From the NCBI RefSeq assembly GCF_000026945.1, contig NC_012861.1, positions 682,001-746,000 of the forward strand: a stretch of 64,000 bases of DNA, in the 5' to 3' direction. Origin of the DNA: Candida dubliniensis CD36 (Eukaryota > Ascomycota > Pichiomycetes > Serinales > Debaryomycetaceae). A program made the translations under genes and the position numbers. The number at the start of each line of letters is the position of its first letter. The stretch's first letter is position 1. The notes under the pieces are model-generated. The model did not search any database. It was not told where the DNA came from and was given only the letters and a program-made list of their open reading frames with translations. Below, in pieces: positions 30,301 to 40,337 of the stretch.

Positions 30301-31525
30301 TGAACCAGTTGATCAGCAAAGATCAAAATCTGATACTAATGATGTTGTTCCTCAGAAGGTTCCCTCAAATACAAACGACGAAACTTCTGGTGATGATGAT
30401 GACGATGAAGAATACCAAGCTATTTTGAAACAGAAGCAAGAAATGGAAGCGCGTGAAAGAGAACGAAAATTGCGCAAACAAAAGGCAAAAGAGGAAAGAT
30501 TAGCAAAAATTAAAAAGGAAATGGAGGAAATGAAAAAACGTGAAATGGAAGAAAGTGATGACGATGAAGAAGAAAAAGAGGCTAACCAAGTAGCAGACGT
30601 CCGTGTTCTGAGAGCTCAAAGTAATAACGATAGTTCTAACTCAACTTCTCAGGTGGGAACTTCTACTCAAAGTGCAAAACAGGTATCGGAAGCAACCTCA
30701 ACTGGCGCAGCAAGGCACCCTTATCATCCTCATGAAAGTAATCCTTTCTCAAAAATGAATAACAATGTTGCTCAACCCCAGACAGTAAACCATACAGGTA
30801 CCAACCCTTTCTTCAAATCAACAAGCCAAGAACCCAAAATTGATCCGCAAAAAGCTGAAGCTCAAAGAGCTTCACAGCGTGGTGTTGCTAGTAGTGGTGG
30901 ATGGAGTGATTCCGAAGAGGAAGAATCAGAAGAAGAATCACCAAACAGAGCTGGTGCAGCAAAATTGGCTAGTTTGTTATTTGGAGGTATGCCTCAACCA
31001 CCTACAAAGTCAAACTCAAGTTTGAATAATGATGTTGAAAAGGTTTTGAAACTGGAACATGAAAATGCAAAATCAATGGCTCCTATTTCATCGTCAAATA
31101 ATGATAATGGAAAAGTGGATTCAAGTTCTTCAGAGGTTGTGGAAGAGAATGGATTGTCTTTGAACCAGGCCCCGCCATTACCAACCGAAGCACCACCTCC
31201 TCCAAACTCTGTTCCACCTCCTCCTCCCCCTCCGCAATTTTTGAATGAAGCACCACCTGTACCGGATTCTATTCCTCCTCCGCCACCGCCTTCTGTCCCA
31301 AGTACCGCACCTGTATTACCAGATTCAATGCCACCTCCACCACCTCCTCCCCCTCCCTCTTTTGCTACAGCCCCAGTACCTGATTCAAACAGTACTTCAT
31401 CCTCCCAACAAGCTTCAGGAGCACCAAATATGGGCGCGTTGTTAGGTCAAATCACTGGTGGTACTTCTTTGAGAAAAGTGGAAACAAAAGTTTCTTCTGG
31501 AGCTACAGTTGGCAGAGTATTATAA
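27353..31525 (+). CDS. PAN1: Endocytic actin-patch scaffold Pan1
   Basis: Eps15-like activator of Arp2/3 at endocytic sites; works with End3 and Sla1. I start at ATG 27353 (MYNPYQQQQ), 1390 residues. An N-terminal QxTG-rich long repeat region (QQTGY, QPTG, QRTG units, phosphorylation sites for Ark/Prk kinases) is interrupted by EH domain 1 (about 105-200, EF-hand-like DLDKTGSL). A second QxTG region leads to EH domain 2 (about 465-550, DTDDTGKLNKNQF). Coiled coils follow (about 620-900), then an acidic/charged segment (EEYQAILKQKQEMEARERERK), two NPF motifs (SNPFSK, TNPFFK), a proline-rich region with PPPPPP runs, and a C-terminal WH2-type actin-binding motif LLGQITGGTSLRKV. All parts expected of Pan1 are present. 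Confidence 0.95.
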   Translation: MYNPYQQQQGMGYNPQQQTGYGYNNYQMPQQPQFNQQPMYPQATGFVPQQPNLYGSNFQASGAGGMASQQTGFTQQQTIQPQQTGYIQTQPTGFGGAAPIVTENSELKIPSIRLSFISAEDQKKFEHLFRTAVPKGEQSISGDSASGILLRSGLSAVTLAEIWNLSDLDKTGSLLFPEFALSLHLCSMAKRGESLPGVLPEKWLNEVRSFVDQINFTVPDDPSKILANTPFANFAPKRESDWLAPQSTGYLQNQMAAPPMTSFQPQVTGYGGQGLVSQTTGGVPMPSTTFGNTAPGLTAQRTGGGTLIPLQPQQTAGLIPAQKTGPLNPQSTGFNQPILQQQRTGGLPQQLTGYQSQQSQQQRTGGFPQVRSQPTGSFVPQTSFQQPQLVSQRTGPLQGQPTGPLQAQPTGRPGEWGFVSMPTGGIPGLNAMQQHFLPNTQLPTSNLHSAMDNKLKENVTWAITKQEKQIYDGLFQAWDSQKKGYVDSNVALNVFTKSGLSRSDLESIWTLVDTDDTGKLNKNQFAVAMHLIYRRLNGYDIPLRLPPELIPPADRTLKDTMDSLKNSLKGGVNNKPTKPPKPQSKPDGTRFKNDDNNFGYVSNARHRRKSTADESHKSSVKSSSDYDLSIEDMKKLIHEKRILLDALDTEDQANNYSRSSSSVHERQIIENLKKEIMAVQTKLDETGSTGPSTDERNKLLATLDHLTRDIVPKLISDIHKVNQEISRKKTEVFKLELMKKNPSWNPEDNELQIQGTGPNGEVTDYDRIKYQSRQKLKQRMAALTGKSTGGNSDLDLELKQATEKAQNEASRQSEMIQDIATGIKTMEDECAAKLSSSVTADVGHEKWEQGKGISAEVAKFVRELEAFSKEQRRNITQSQNQQQTREPLSKQNTDTSSVSDTSKVKPAYTTPEERAAYIKQQAEKRMNERLAKLGITRKNKSAELKPTSESGYARDHSPVPKTESKPVIRDSNPIEEQKPKLDSEPVDQQRSKSDTNDVVPQKVPSNTNDETSGDDDDDEEYQAILKQKQEMEARERERKLRKQKAKEERLAKIKKEMEEMKKREMEESDDDEEEKEANQVADVRVLRAQSNNDSSNSTSQVGTSTQSAKQVSEATSTGAARHPYHPHESNPFSKMNNNVAQPQTVNHTGTNPFFKSTSQEPKIDPQKAEAQRASQRGVASSGGWSDSEEEESEEESPNRAGAAKLASLLFGGMPQPPTKSNSSLNNDVEKVLKLEHENAKSMAPISSSNNDNGKVDSSSSEVVEENGLSLNQAPPLPTEAPPPPNSVPPPPPPPQFLNEAPPVPDSIPPPPPPSVPSTAPVLPDSMPPPPPPPPPSFATAPVPDSNSTSSSQQASGAPNMGALLGQITGGTSLRKVETKVSSGATVGRVL

Positions 31526-31671
31526 AAAATGCAAATAGAAATACATGCATACTAAATCAGCTTCATTTTGTTTTCGAAAAATTATTAGTAATAAACTACA
31601 TACACACAACTTTAAATAAAAAAATGTTTATTCAATTAAAAATTCCTGCCTATTTAGATTTTTCTCTGGAA
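31526..31671. other. PAN1-HSP78 convergent intergenic region
   Basis: 146 bp between convergent stop codons, AT-rich, presumably both 3' UTRs. No hairpin or other feature stands out. Confidence 0.5.
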
Positions 31672-34116
31672 CTATTTATCGTCGTTTTCTTCTTCTTTAA
31701 AATAATCTTCTTCCTTTTCAATAACTGTTCCTTCAGTATGGTTTGGAACAACATAAATTTTGTGATCTTTCACTTCTACTTTGACTGTTTCATTTTCTTG
31801 AACTTGTCCCTTGATCATACGCATAGCCAATGGATCTAACAACTTCTTTCTCAAAACCCTATTAAGTGGACGAGCACCATAAGTTGGATCATACCCCATA
31901 TCACACAACAATGTTTTCGCTTCATCTGTCAATTGTAAGACAATACGCTTGTCGATCAAGCGATCACCGATTTCTCTCAAACGAATATCTAAAATTTCCC
32001 TCAAAGCGGTCTTTGATAATCTGTTGAATACCACGATATCATCAACACGGTTCAAGAACTCTGGAGCATAATGGTGTTTCAAATTCTCTAAAACTTGTTG
32101 TTTGACCTCATTGTTTATATGACCATCCTCGTAGGTATTCTTATCAGCAAGCAAAATCTCTTGACCAATATTGGATGTCATCACAATAATTGTGTTCTTG
32201 AAATCAATTTTTTTGCCATGAGAGTCCGTTAACGAGCCTTCGTCTAATACTTGTAATAATAACTTGGAAAGATCTGGGTGTGCTTTCTCAAACTCATCAA
32301 ATAAGACTACCGCGTATGGCTTTCTTCTGACAGCTTCAGTCAACTCGCCACTCTCTTCGTATCCCACATATCCTGGCGGAGAACCTATTAATCTCGATAT
32401 GGTATGCTTTTCTTGGAACTCAGACATATCAAATCTGATCACAGCGTTTTTATCGTTGAACAAGAATTGTGCTAACGATTTTGTCAATTCTGTTTTCCCT
32501 GTACCAGTAGGACCCAAAAACATAAATGATGCAATTGGACGATTCTCACTGGTTAACCCTGCACGCTGCAATCTAACTGCGTCAGAGACCGCATCAATTG
32601 CTTCATCTTGACCAACAACTGATTGGCGCAAGAGTATATTCATGTCTAGCAACTTGTCCTTTTCGCCTTTCAACAAATTGTTCACCGGGATCCCCGTCAT
32701 CTTTGATATTACACCAGCAATATCCTCAGAGGTTACAGAATCATGTAAAAGATTCGATGATTTAGCAGCCAGCTCATTCTTGCTCAACTCTTGGATTTTT
32801 GCTTGTAATTCAGGAATATTAGCATACTGGATTCTGGAAGCCCTGGCGTAGTCACCTTCTCTAGTAGCTTGTTCTAACTCGTATTTTGCCCTTTCTAATT
32901 CAGACTTTGCATTTTTCACAGCATCAATAGCCCGCTTTTCTGACTCCCATTGGTCTGTTAATTCCTTCAATTCACTTTTTTTCACTTCCAATTCTTTTTC
33001 TAGCTTAAGCTTTCTGTCAATGGATAGTTGATCCTCTTCTTTTCTTAAAGATTCCAACTCGATCTCAATAGTCATAATTTGACGGTCTAAAGTTGCAATT
33101 GCATCTGGTCGAGATTCGTGTTGCAACCGCAATGTTGAACTTGCTTCATCAACTAAATCAATAGCTTTATCTGGTAAAAATCTGTCTGTTATGTATCTAT
33201 TAGAATATAATGCAGCAGTAACTAGTGCTGAGTCCATGATACGAACCCCATGGTGAACTTCGTAACGTTCCTTTAAGCCTCGCAAAATTGAAATGGTATC
33301 TTCAACGGTAGGTTCATTCACAGTAACAGGAGAAAATCTTCTAGCTAAGGCAGCATCTTTCTCCACATATTTTCTATATTCTTCGATGGTAGTTGCTCCA
33401 CACATTGACAATTTACCCCTTGCCAAGGCAGGTTTCAACAAGTTTGAAGCGTCAATTGATCCTTCGGCTTTACCCAAACCCATCAATAAATGAAACTCAT
33501 CAATAAACAATATAACCTTACCATTCTTTTCTTCAACTTCTTTCAATATTGACTTGAGCTTACTCTCAAAATCCCCACGGTATTTAGCTCCACTTATGAT
33601 ACCAGCCAAATCTAAAGTAATAATTTGTTTATCCTTCATGGAATCAGGAACTTCGCCACGAACGATTCTTTGTGCCAAACCTTCCATAACAGCGGTTTTA
33701 CCAGTACCAGCATTACCAATCAATACAGGATTATTTTTTGTTCGACGTGATAATATTTGAATGGTCCGACGAATTTCGTGATCTCTTCCAATAACTGGAT
33801 CCAACTTACCTTCTTTGGCTAACTGGGTCAAATCGGAACCGAACTTTTCTAATGCTGGTCGATTGTCGCCTTGCTCAGTCTGTTGCATTTGAAGTTTTCG
33901 AGGTAAAGACAGGTGAAAACTTCTAACTTGTGAAAAACATGGTGTGCTGCGCAAGGTGAATACATTAGGTTTAGCTAATACATTCTGGTAATATTGGTTG
34001 GGTCTGTATCTAGCAGTTGTGGTTGGTATACTTGGTATACTTCTAGCTAGACTCAAACTGCTCGTGGTCGGAGATTGTTTTAAAAGTTTACTCTTTGGTA
34101 TTCTAAATGATAACAT
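31672..34116 (-). CDS. HSP78: Mitochondrial ClpB-type disaggregase Hsp78
   Basis: AAA+ chaperone of the mitochondrial matrix that rescues aggregated proteins with mtHsp70. The 814-residue protein begins with a basic, Ser/Thr-rich presequence ([14 protein letters not shown]... to about 75). Like Hsp78, and unlike cytosolic Hsp104, it lacks the full ClpB N-domain. NBD1 has Walker A GNAGTGKT (134-141), Walker [12 protein letters not shown] and Arg fingers. A ClpB middle-domain coiled coil spans about 385-500. NBD2 has Walker A GPTGTGKT (about 535) and Walker [13 protein letters not shown] near-consensus heat-shock element lies about 270 bp upstream of the start. Confidence 0.95.
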   Translation of the reverse strand: MLSFRIPKSKLLKQSPTTSSLSLARSIPSIPTTTARYRPNQYYQNVLAKPNVFTLRSTPCFSQVRSFHLSLPRKLQMQQTEQGDNRPALEKFGSDLTQLAKEGKLDPVIGRDHEIRRTIQILSRRTKNNPVLIGNAGTGKTAVMEGLAQRIVRGEVPDSMKDKQIITLDLAGIISGAKYRGDFESKLKSILKEVEEKNGKVILFIDEFHLLMGLGKAEGSIDASNLLKPALARGKLSMCGATTIEEYRKYVEKDAALARRFSPVTVNEPTVEDTISILRGLKERYEVHHGVRIMDSALVTAALYSNRYITDRFLPDKAIDLVDEASSTLRLQHESRPDAIATLDRQIMTIEIELESLRKEEDQLSIDRKLKLEKELEVKKSELKELTDQWESEKRAIDAVKNAKSELERAKYELEQATREGDYARASRIQYANIPELQAKIQELSKNELAAKSSNLLHDSVTSEDIAGVISKMTGIPVNNLLKGEKDKLLDMNILLRQSVVGQDEAIDAVSDAVRLQRAGLTSENRPIASFMFLGPTGTGKTELTKSLAQFLFNDKNAVIRFDMSEFQEKHTISRLIGSPPGYVGYEESGELTEAVRRKPYAVVLFDEFEKAHPDLSKLLLQVLDEGSLTDSHGKKIDFKNTIIVMTSNIGQEILLADKNTYEDGHINNEVKQQVLENLKHHYAPEFLNRVDDIVVFNRLSKTALREILDIRLREIGDRLIDKRIVLQLTDEAKTLLCDMGYDPTYGARPLNRVLRKKLLDPLAMRMIKGQVQENETVKVEVKDHKIYVVPNHTEGTVIEKEEDYFKEEENDDK

Positions 34117-34722
34117 TATTTTAAAGACTTGTTGTATTGTTAATATCTAAAAAGGAATCTAAATGCAAAACAATATTTATAGTGGAACTATGTATAAATT
34201 AAACAAAAAACTTATTCTGGTGACTTAAGGCAGGTTTATATATGTATTCGATATCTGCAAAAGATTGAAGTAGAAGGCAATTATAAAAAAAAATTGTTAA
34301 TATTTAAGGGATGAATGAATAACTATGGAGAAGTCATGCTGCTTCCGTACGCTTTCTCCGGAATCGCGGAATCGAAAATTATAGAACCTTCTACGAAAAT
34401 TCTGGAAAAAAAAATAAGCAACCAAGTCAAGTCCAACGCTACCAATTCACCCTTAAGGTTGGTGATTCAATTCCAAAAGTGAAATGAGGTTTTCTTCTTG
34501 TTTGTTCTAAAAAGATAACTGAATGGTGACAAGCCAAAAACAATACAAATTCTATAGCTTGCTTCAATATGTATATTAGTGAAACTTGTCTATATTTCCA
34601 TTTAAAAAATTTGGTTTACTGATGCTAAGTGGTCAAATTAAACACGAAAGAGATGAATACAATCCCGCTTGTGATAATGTAATACACAATTACTCTTTCT
34701 CGATTAATAGTTGCCGTTGTTT
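34117..34722 (-). promoter_or_regulatory. HSP78 promoter region
   Basis: 606 bp upstream of HSP78 and downstream of the co-oriented DFG16/RIM21 gene. It includes a heat-shock element (separate entry) and a GGAA-rich stretch just beside it (ccggaatcgcggaatcg, 34358-34374 region). The remainder is AT-rich without recognisable signals. Confidence 0.6.
34383..34408. promoter_or_regulatory. Heat-shock element upstream of HSP78
   Basis: Five nGAAn-type blocks in alternating orientation: aGAAc (34383-34387), cTTCt (34388-34392), one extra base, then three contiguous blocks cGAAa, aTTCt, gGAAa (34394-34408). Three perfect contiguous blocks satisfy the Hsf1 consensus, and the flanking pair adds to it. 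Located about 270-295 bp before the HSP78 ATG. Confidence 0.85.
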
Positions 34723-36435
34723 TTAACCCTCTTTTCGATCGTTCCAATAATCCCCGATTTCGAATCCGGGATGTGGTTGAAAAGAAGGTGGTGGTTCATT
34801 GTTGCAATCTGATTCGTGTCTATTATTGCTTGACCCCAAGTGCACTTCATTTTCATCCAGATTAGAGGCTTCCAAATGGGTGGATAATACTCTTTGATCG
34901 TGTAAACTTTCCTGCTCCTCTTCATCGTCCCAAATTTCATAATCATCTACATACTCATCGTCGTATTCGACATCATCATATTCTGTGTGTGAGACTAAAG
35001 GTTGCAGTTGAAGGGAAGATGCAGTTGATCCGACGTCATGATTTTGTAGGTGTGAATTAATATGCTGCTGTAGTGGCTCGTCACTGTTCCGTTGCATGTT
35101 GTTGACTTGGTGTACTTGGTTCTGTGGCAGTATGCTTGTATTTCTTTGACTGGTATCATTATTTGATGAGCTATTACTAAACGTTGAGAATTCTTTAAGT
35201 TCATTCATATCATTATTAGATAATACTTCGGACTCTGCAGCCACTTTTTTAGGTCTATTCATTATCCAATTCTGGAACTTAGCCAAAGACTCTCGAGTTC
35301 CAGACCAACCAGGAAAGCTATCTGATTTAGTTGATGTTCCGTGTTTAGTAAAAGTTTTCTCGAGTTTCCTGTTATTAGTGTTATTACTGCCTCGATGCAG
35401 TTGTATGCTCAAAACATCATCAATGCTGATTCTTCTACCGAGAACACCCATTAACTCAATTCTTTTCTCGATCACCCAGATATTGAAAATCCATTCCCAA
35501 ACCGTTGTTATCAATATGGCCTCAATTAAATATGGTATCAAAACCATCCATGTTCGTATTAGCCAATTATCTTCAAACAAGCTGATGTGTAAAATGCTTA
35601 AGATAATGTGCAAGATGATAAGAAACCAATTGAAAATCGCCAATGGTAATAATTTTTTGCAGTAACATATCTTGCGAGGATTTTTTAGAACTGTTGTATA
35701 ATACAACAAGTTACCTGCCAACCAAAGTACCAAAACCAACTTCAGAACACTTCGAACAACCTTCCATCGGAGGTACAAGCCTGAAATTGTTTCCGTGTGT
35801 ATTCTGCCCTCTGTATTGTATTCCACTTGATAGTAGATGAAACAAGCAATAAATGCCGCCATTAATATGCTGGTGACAATTGCAACAATGCGCTTATATT
35901 TTTGCTTTGCAAGTTTCTGTATTATTTGGAACCATGACAGCAATAGGAAAACTTGGAAAACGATTATCAACACACGATACTCCACATTATTATATAGAAT
36001 AGTATGTAGTTTCACAATATCTAATATATCATTGTAATATTGTTTTTCAGATGCTCGTGTAAGCTTGTTTAAGAAGAATGTGGTAATTATAGCGTAAAAC
36101 ACTGTTGCTAGTTGAGTTAAAAACGGCTTTCGTTTGTATTTTGGTGATAGATATAACAATAATGATAGCATCCACATGGAAACGCACGACCCAGATAGCA
36201 CAAATAGCAAAGCTACATATGTATCACCATTGTCACGTTTGTTATATGGGGAATAATCAAAGGCCAAATACTTGGGGTCAGTAGTGATGTTGTTGTACAG
36301 TAACATATCCGAGACTGTGCAATTAGTAATGTAATACGCCGGTAGGATGGTTGTCAGTCGATTCACCCATGTTTCATTATAATAGTCCAAAAACGATATT
36401 ACCCCAGTATTAAGGTGGTATATTGAACAGGTCAT
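34723..36435 (-). CDS. DFG16: PalH/Rim21-family pH-sensing membrane protein (Dfg16 or Rim21)
   Basis: Plasma-membrane sensor at the top of the Rim101/PacC alkaline-pH pathway. The 570-residue protein has a short N-terminal extracellular region with several NxT/S sites (NET, NCT, NIT), then about seven hydrophobic segments between residues 70 and 315. The C-terminal cytosolic half begins with the family motif WEWIFNIWVIEKRIELMGVLGRR (split as WEWIFN and ELMGVLGRR), followed by a polar tail with a strongly acidic stretch (YDDVEYDDEYVDDYEIWDDEEE region). I favour DFG16 from gene-order memory; the paralogue RIM21 is the alternative. VPS20 and the ESCRT act downstream in the same pathway. Confidence 0.75.
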   Translation of the reverse strand: MTCSIYHLNTGVISFLDYYNETWVNRLTTILPAYYITNCTVSDMLLYNNITTDPKYLAFDYSPYNKRDNGDTYVALLFVLSGSCVSMWMLSLLLYLSPKYKRKPFLTQLATVFYAIITTFFLNKLTRASEKQYYNDILDIVKLHTILYNNVEYRVLIIVFQVFLLLSWFQIIQKLAKQKYKRIVAIVTSILMAAFIACFIYYQVEYNTEGRIHTETISGLYLRWKVVRSVLKLVLVLWLAGNLLYYTTVLKNPRKICYCKKLLPLAIFNWFLIILHIILSILHISLFEDNWLIRTWMVLIPYLIEAILITTVWEWIFNIWVIEKRIELMGVLGRRISIDDVLSIQLHRGSNNTNNRKLEKTFTKHGTSTKSDSFPGWSGTRESLAKFQNWIMNRPKKVAAESEVLSNNDMNELKEFSTFSNSSSNNDTSQRNTSILPQNQVHQVNNMQRNSDEPLQQHINSHLQNHDVGSTASSLQLQPLVSHTEYDDVEYDDEYVDDYEIWDDEEEQESLHDQRVLSTHLEASNLDENEVHLGSSNNRHESDCNNEPPPSFQPHPGFEIGDYWNDRKEG

Positions 36436-37255
36436 CTATTTTTTGTTTTATAGTTGTTATCAGTAAAATACTAAATTGTTTTTGAATGAGGCTATCAGTT
36501 ATTTGAATCCAATGTTTTCGCCAATAAAGGATCGACTGGTAGACTAAAAACAATAAACAGGCTGTTTAGCTCGCTCTTTGGAAGTATTATATACTCAATA
36601 TTGTTACTTTTTCAATTTACTGTCTTAGCAGAACTCAGCATAGACCGAAACCACGTATTTCGATCTTTTTTTTTTACATAAATACGATATTATCTGTTTC
36701 CATTGGTTGTGCGAACAAAATAGCAAAAAAAAAAAAAAAAATATTAGACAGTTCATTTCTAGATGTAAAGATATTTATTACCAATGGAATTGATGTCTAC
36801 TCAAGACAGCGGTTTCCTTTTCCAAGAAAACTGTCGTTGATGCATTTTTATAGTTAACATTTATATGTGTATTATTTTACTGATAGATAATGTATATTTG
36901 GTAGGGGAAGGATCTTGGACAACCACAGTTGATAATATGCTCCAATTGATCAAGGATCTCTTTGTTATTTGATTCCTCAAACTAACTATGCTTGCAAGTC
37001 TTAAAAAGACTCAAACAAATCTATAATACGTCGTATAGTCTCAAATCTATAAATATGAACCAGTTTAACTCTTCTCGTACCAGGAAGAAAGTAAAGATCA
37101 TAAGCACGTCTGTTATATGCAAACTGAAATAAACAAACAAGAAAAGTGGAATTGAAAATCACGAGGAAGAAAAAATTTTGCGTACCTAGTAATCTAAATC
37201 AGATAATCACCATTATCAATAACCAAAAGTATTCCTGAAGTGTCTGCTTTTCACA
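36436..37255. promoter_or_regulatory. Divergent promoter region DFG16/RIM21 and SFB3-like gene
   Basis: 820 bp. It has a CCAAGAAA box at 36822-36829 (separate entry), A-tracts at 36724-36740, T-tract at 36667-36675 and AT-rich DNA with several TATA-like runs. Nothing resembling an RNA gene. Confidence 0.55.
36822..36829 (+). promoter_or_regulatory. Candidate Rim101 site CCAAGAAA
   Basis: Exact match to the CCAAGAAA motif reported for C. albicans Rim101. It lies about 390 bp upstream of the DFG16/RIM21 ATG and about 430 bp upstream of the SFB3-like ATG. An 8-mer occurs often by chance, so only the context (a Rim-pathway gene) makes it notable. Confidence 0.4.
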
Positions 37256-40200
37256 ATGTCTTATAATCAACACCATCAGCCATATACTGGGGGTCTAGAT
37301 AATGGTGTCAACACAGCAGTTAATGGCAATAAATTGAGTGAAAGTTTACATGCATTGAATTTGGATCAACAACATTCATTGGGTTCACAACAGCATTCTT
37401 CCAAAAAGAAGACAAAGCGTCCTATAAGAGCTTTTCATACCGAATTCAATAGTCCAATCCCAACAACTAGCTCCAGCCCTGCTCTTCCATCGTCTCCTTC
37501 AGTCGCAGGATATCCTCCAAATTTTGCCTCAGACGGCGGTTCGCCTCTAGTAAATTCTCCAGGCCAATTTCAACAGTCTTCTTTTGTATCACAAGCACAA
37601 GATCACCTGCATCTGCAATTTACAACAGTTTCTAATTCAACAGAAGTCGATCAAGCAATTTTGCAGGATGCTAGGAATTTCCATCAAAATCATGATTTAT
37701 CTTTGCAGGAACACAGATTCAATTCTCAACGAGAATACAGCACCCCTGATAGTGAGGGAGTTTTTAAGTCATTTCAAACATTTGCTGATACAGTGCCTCC
37801 TGAAGCAGGAACGCAATTTCATGCAATAGACCAAGGAAATTCCCTGTCGAAATTTATGAGATCAACTATGTATTATGTCCCGGAGTCAGAACAACTAAGA
37901 CTGGCAACAAAATTGCCAATGTCGATTACTGTGAGACCATTTGCTCCCTTGTTGCCAACAGAAGAGAAAGTTCAAACTGTTGACTTTAGTATGAATGACC
38001 CAAACAATACACCAGAGGACCCCTTAAGTATTGGCCCTATCAGATGTCATCGTTGTCGGGCTTACGTCAACCCTTCTATGCAATTCACACACAGTCAAAG
38101 ATTTGTTTGTAATATATGTCAGTTTGCAAATAATCTTGTTCCCTCGGAATATGCTTCGGTTTTGGATGGGCGTGGATATAGAGTCGATAAGTTTGTTAGA
38201 CCAGAATTGCATAAAGGGGTATATGATATTGTAGTGCCTAAAGAATATAATTTTGGCGGGCCAGACAAAGATTCAAACCCGTTGCATGTTGTTTATTTGA
38301 TTGATATTACTGAAAATAGCATTAAACAGAATTTGCCTGTTTTGATTACTGATGCTATTCGTGCTACTTTGTTCAGTTACAATCATTCTAGTGAAGATGT
38401 TTCCAACGGACACGATCGGGATCTGCCATGTAAGACAAAAGTGGCTATTATAGCATTTGATAAACGAATTCATTTCTTTAACTTGTCATCATCATTAGAA
38501 TCGGCCCAGATTTCAATTTCTCCTGATTTGGAGGACCCGTTTGTTCCATTCAGTGAAGGGTTGTTTGTGGACCCTGAAGAGAGTAGATTTGTCATAGAGG
38601 ATGCTTTGAATTATATTGAAAATTTGGCATCACAGGATAGAGTTCCTGACTTGGAACCATGTTTTTCTGTTGCTTGTCGCACAGCAAGTATGTGCTTGGA
38701 TTTGTTTGGTGGTGGGAAAATCATTTCGTTACTAAGTAACTTGCCATCTTGGGGACCCGGTGGATTGAAATACAAAGATAACAAAAGTATTGGCAGAACA
38801 GCTGCTCCTGAAGTGGAAAAAAAATTGTTCTCCTCGGATAATGAGTATTACAAGCTTTTGGCAATGGAATTTATCGAGAAAAGTGTCGGTCTTGATGTTC
38901 ACGTGGTGTCACATACACCTGTTGATCTTTCTAATGTTGGCTGGTTAGCATCTGTTACAGGTGGAGAAGTCACACGTTGGGCTAATTTTGATTTCGAAAG
39001 AGATGGTAGAGCATTGACCGCCAAGATTTATAATTCTGTGAAAAACATCAGTGGTTATCAGGGCCAATTGAAATTACGGTGTTCTAATGGATTACAAGTC
39101 ACGCAATATTATGGTACTTCTTCATGTATAAGTGACACAAGTATTGTTGGGAATATTCAAGATCCTGTAATACCTGTATTAAGCAAGGATCTGACATTTA
39201 CTATTTTGCTTGAATACGACGGGAAATTGAGTCCCAAATTGGATTGTCATTTCCAGGCTGCTCTTTTATACACTGATCCAAACGGTGTAAGAAAAGTAAG
39301 GGTGATCAATTTGGTGTTAGCTGTGAGCAAGAGTCTAGAAGATGTATTTCATTTTACCGACGAAAATGCAGTTGTGACAACAATTGTGAGAGATACGCTA
39401 TCTTTTGTTGGTCAACAATCATTACTTGAATTACGCGAATCGATCAACAATAAATTGGTTGATATTTTTACTCATTATCGAGCAATGAATGAATTTGGAC
39501 ACAATCGAGCCAAAACTCTAACCAATAAGATGTTGTTTCCTGATTCTTTAAAGCATTTGCCCTTGTACATGTTGTCGTTCCTTAAAAGTACGATCATGCG
39601 TGCGTCGGCTGGTTTAACTGCAGATGCTCGATTGGCAGATATGTATCAGATGTTGACAATGCCTATTGAAAGATTGATGTACCATCTATATCCAGCTTTG
39701 GTAGAATTGCATTCTTTGCAACCAGAAGATGGTACACTAGATGAGGCTACTGGGTTTTCGAAATTGCCACTATACAAGGATTTGACTCTTAAGAATTTGG
39801 ATCGTGGTATTTATATTCTTTGTAATGGTGAGCGTGTGTATCTTTGGATTGATCCAGAAACAAACCCGATGCTTTTGGAAGATTTATTTGGAACCAATGT
39901 GGATGATATTAAGAACATAGACCCAATGATGGATGAATTACCGGAATTGCCTACTGATATATCTAAGCAAACTCGTGGCATCATCGAATACTTCCAACAA
40001 GAGATTAACGGAATTTCTTATCCAAACTATACTGGTGTTTACATAGTTCGTAAGACCATCGATGCTGCTGAATTTTTGTTCAAGGAGTTTTTGATGGAGG
40101 ACGATCTTGGAAATGCTGTGAAAACAGCAAATGGTCCTGGTTTTGCTGAATATTTAACAAGTCTACATAAGGCAATTCGTGTCAAATTAGACAGTGATAA

Positions 40201-40282
40201 GTCATCACAAAGCATCAAGCAATTGGTTTCAAATGTCGAGCATGGTAATGAAACCTTAGCCCAAAGATATATACATTTCTAA
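37256..40282 (+). CDS. SFB3: COPII coat Sec24-family protein, Sfb3/Lst1-like
   Basis: Cargo-binding subunit of the COPII coat at ER exit sites. The 1008-residue protein has a disordered Gln/Ser-rich N-terminus (1-200), a zinc finger with CHRC and CNIC pairs (about 263-284, IRCHRCRAYVNPS), the Sec23/24 trunk starting HVVYLIDITENSI (about 342), the helical domain (about 725-830) and a gelsolin domain (GIYILCNGERVYLWIDPE, about 860-960). The IRAFHTEFNSP block in the N-terminal region and VPKEYN before the trunk are seen in Sec24 relatives. The divergence of the trunk from canonical Sec24 makes me favour the Sfb3/Lst1 paralogue; SEC24 itself is not excluded. Confidence 0.75.
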   Translation: MSYNQHHQPYTGGLDNGVNTAVNGNKLSESLHALNLDQQHSLGSQQHSSKKKTKRPIRAFHTEFNSPIPTTSSSPALPSSPSVAGYPPNFASDGGSPLVNSPGQFQQSSFVSQAQDHLHLQFTTVSNSTEVDQAILQDARNFHQNHDLSLQEHRFNSQREYSTPDSEGVFKSFQTFADTVPPEAGTQFHAIDQGNSLSKFMRSTMYYVPESEQLRLATKLPMSITVRPFAPLLPTEEKVQTVDFSMNDPNNTPEDPLSIGPIRCHRCRAYVNPSMQFTHSQRFVCNICQFANNLVPSEYASVLDGRGYRVDKFVRPELHKGVYDIVVPKEYNFGGPDKDSNPLHVVYLIDITENSIKQNLPVLITDAIRATLFSYNHSSEDVSNGHDRDLPCKTKVAIIAFDKRIHFFNLSSSLESAQISISPDLEDPFVPFSEGLFVDPEESRFVIEDALNYIENLASQDRVPDLEPCFSVACRTASMCLDLFGGGKIISLLSNLPSWGPGGLKYKDNKSIGRTAAPEVEKKLFSSDNEYYKLLAMEFIEKSVGLDVHVVSHTPVDLSNVGWLASVTGGEVTRWANFDFERDGRALTAKIYNSVKNISGYQGQLKLRCSNGLQVTQYYGTSSCISDTSIVGNIQDPVIPVLSKDLTFTILLEYDGKLSPKLDCHFQAALLYTDPNGVRKVRVINLVLAVSKSLEDVFHFTDENAVVTTIVRDTLSFVGQQSLLELRESINNKLVDIFTHYRAMNEFGHNRAKTLTNKMLFPDSLKHLPLYMLSFLKSTIMRASAGLTADARLADMYQMLTMPIERLMYHLYPALVELHSLQPEDGTLDEATGFSKLPLYKDLTLKNLDRGIYILCNGERVYLWIDPETNPMLLEDLFGTNVDDIKNIDPMMDELPELPTDISKQTRGIIEYFQQEINGISYPNYTGVYIVRKTIDAAEFLFKEFLMEDDLGNAVKTANGPGFAEYLTSLHKAIRVKLDSDKSSQSIKQLVSNVEHGNETLAQRYIHF

Positions 40283-40337
40283 GAATAATTTTAATAGTAT
40301 TAAGAAATAATAAAATAGAAGTCTTTCTATATTAAGT

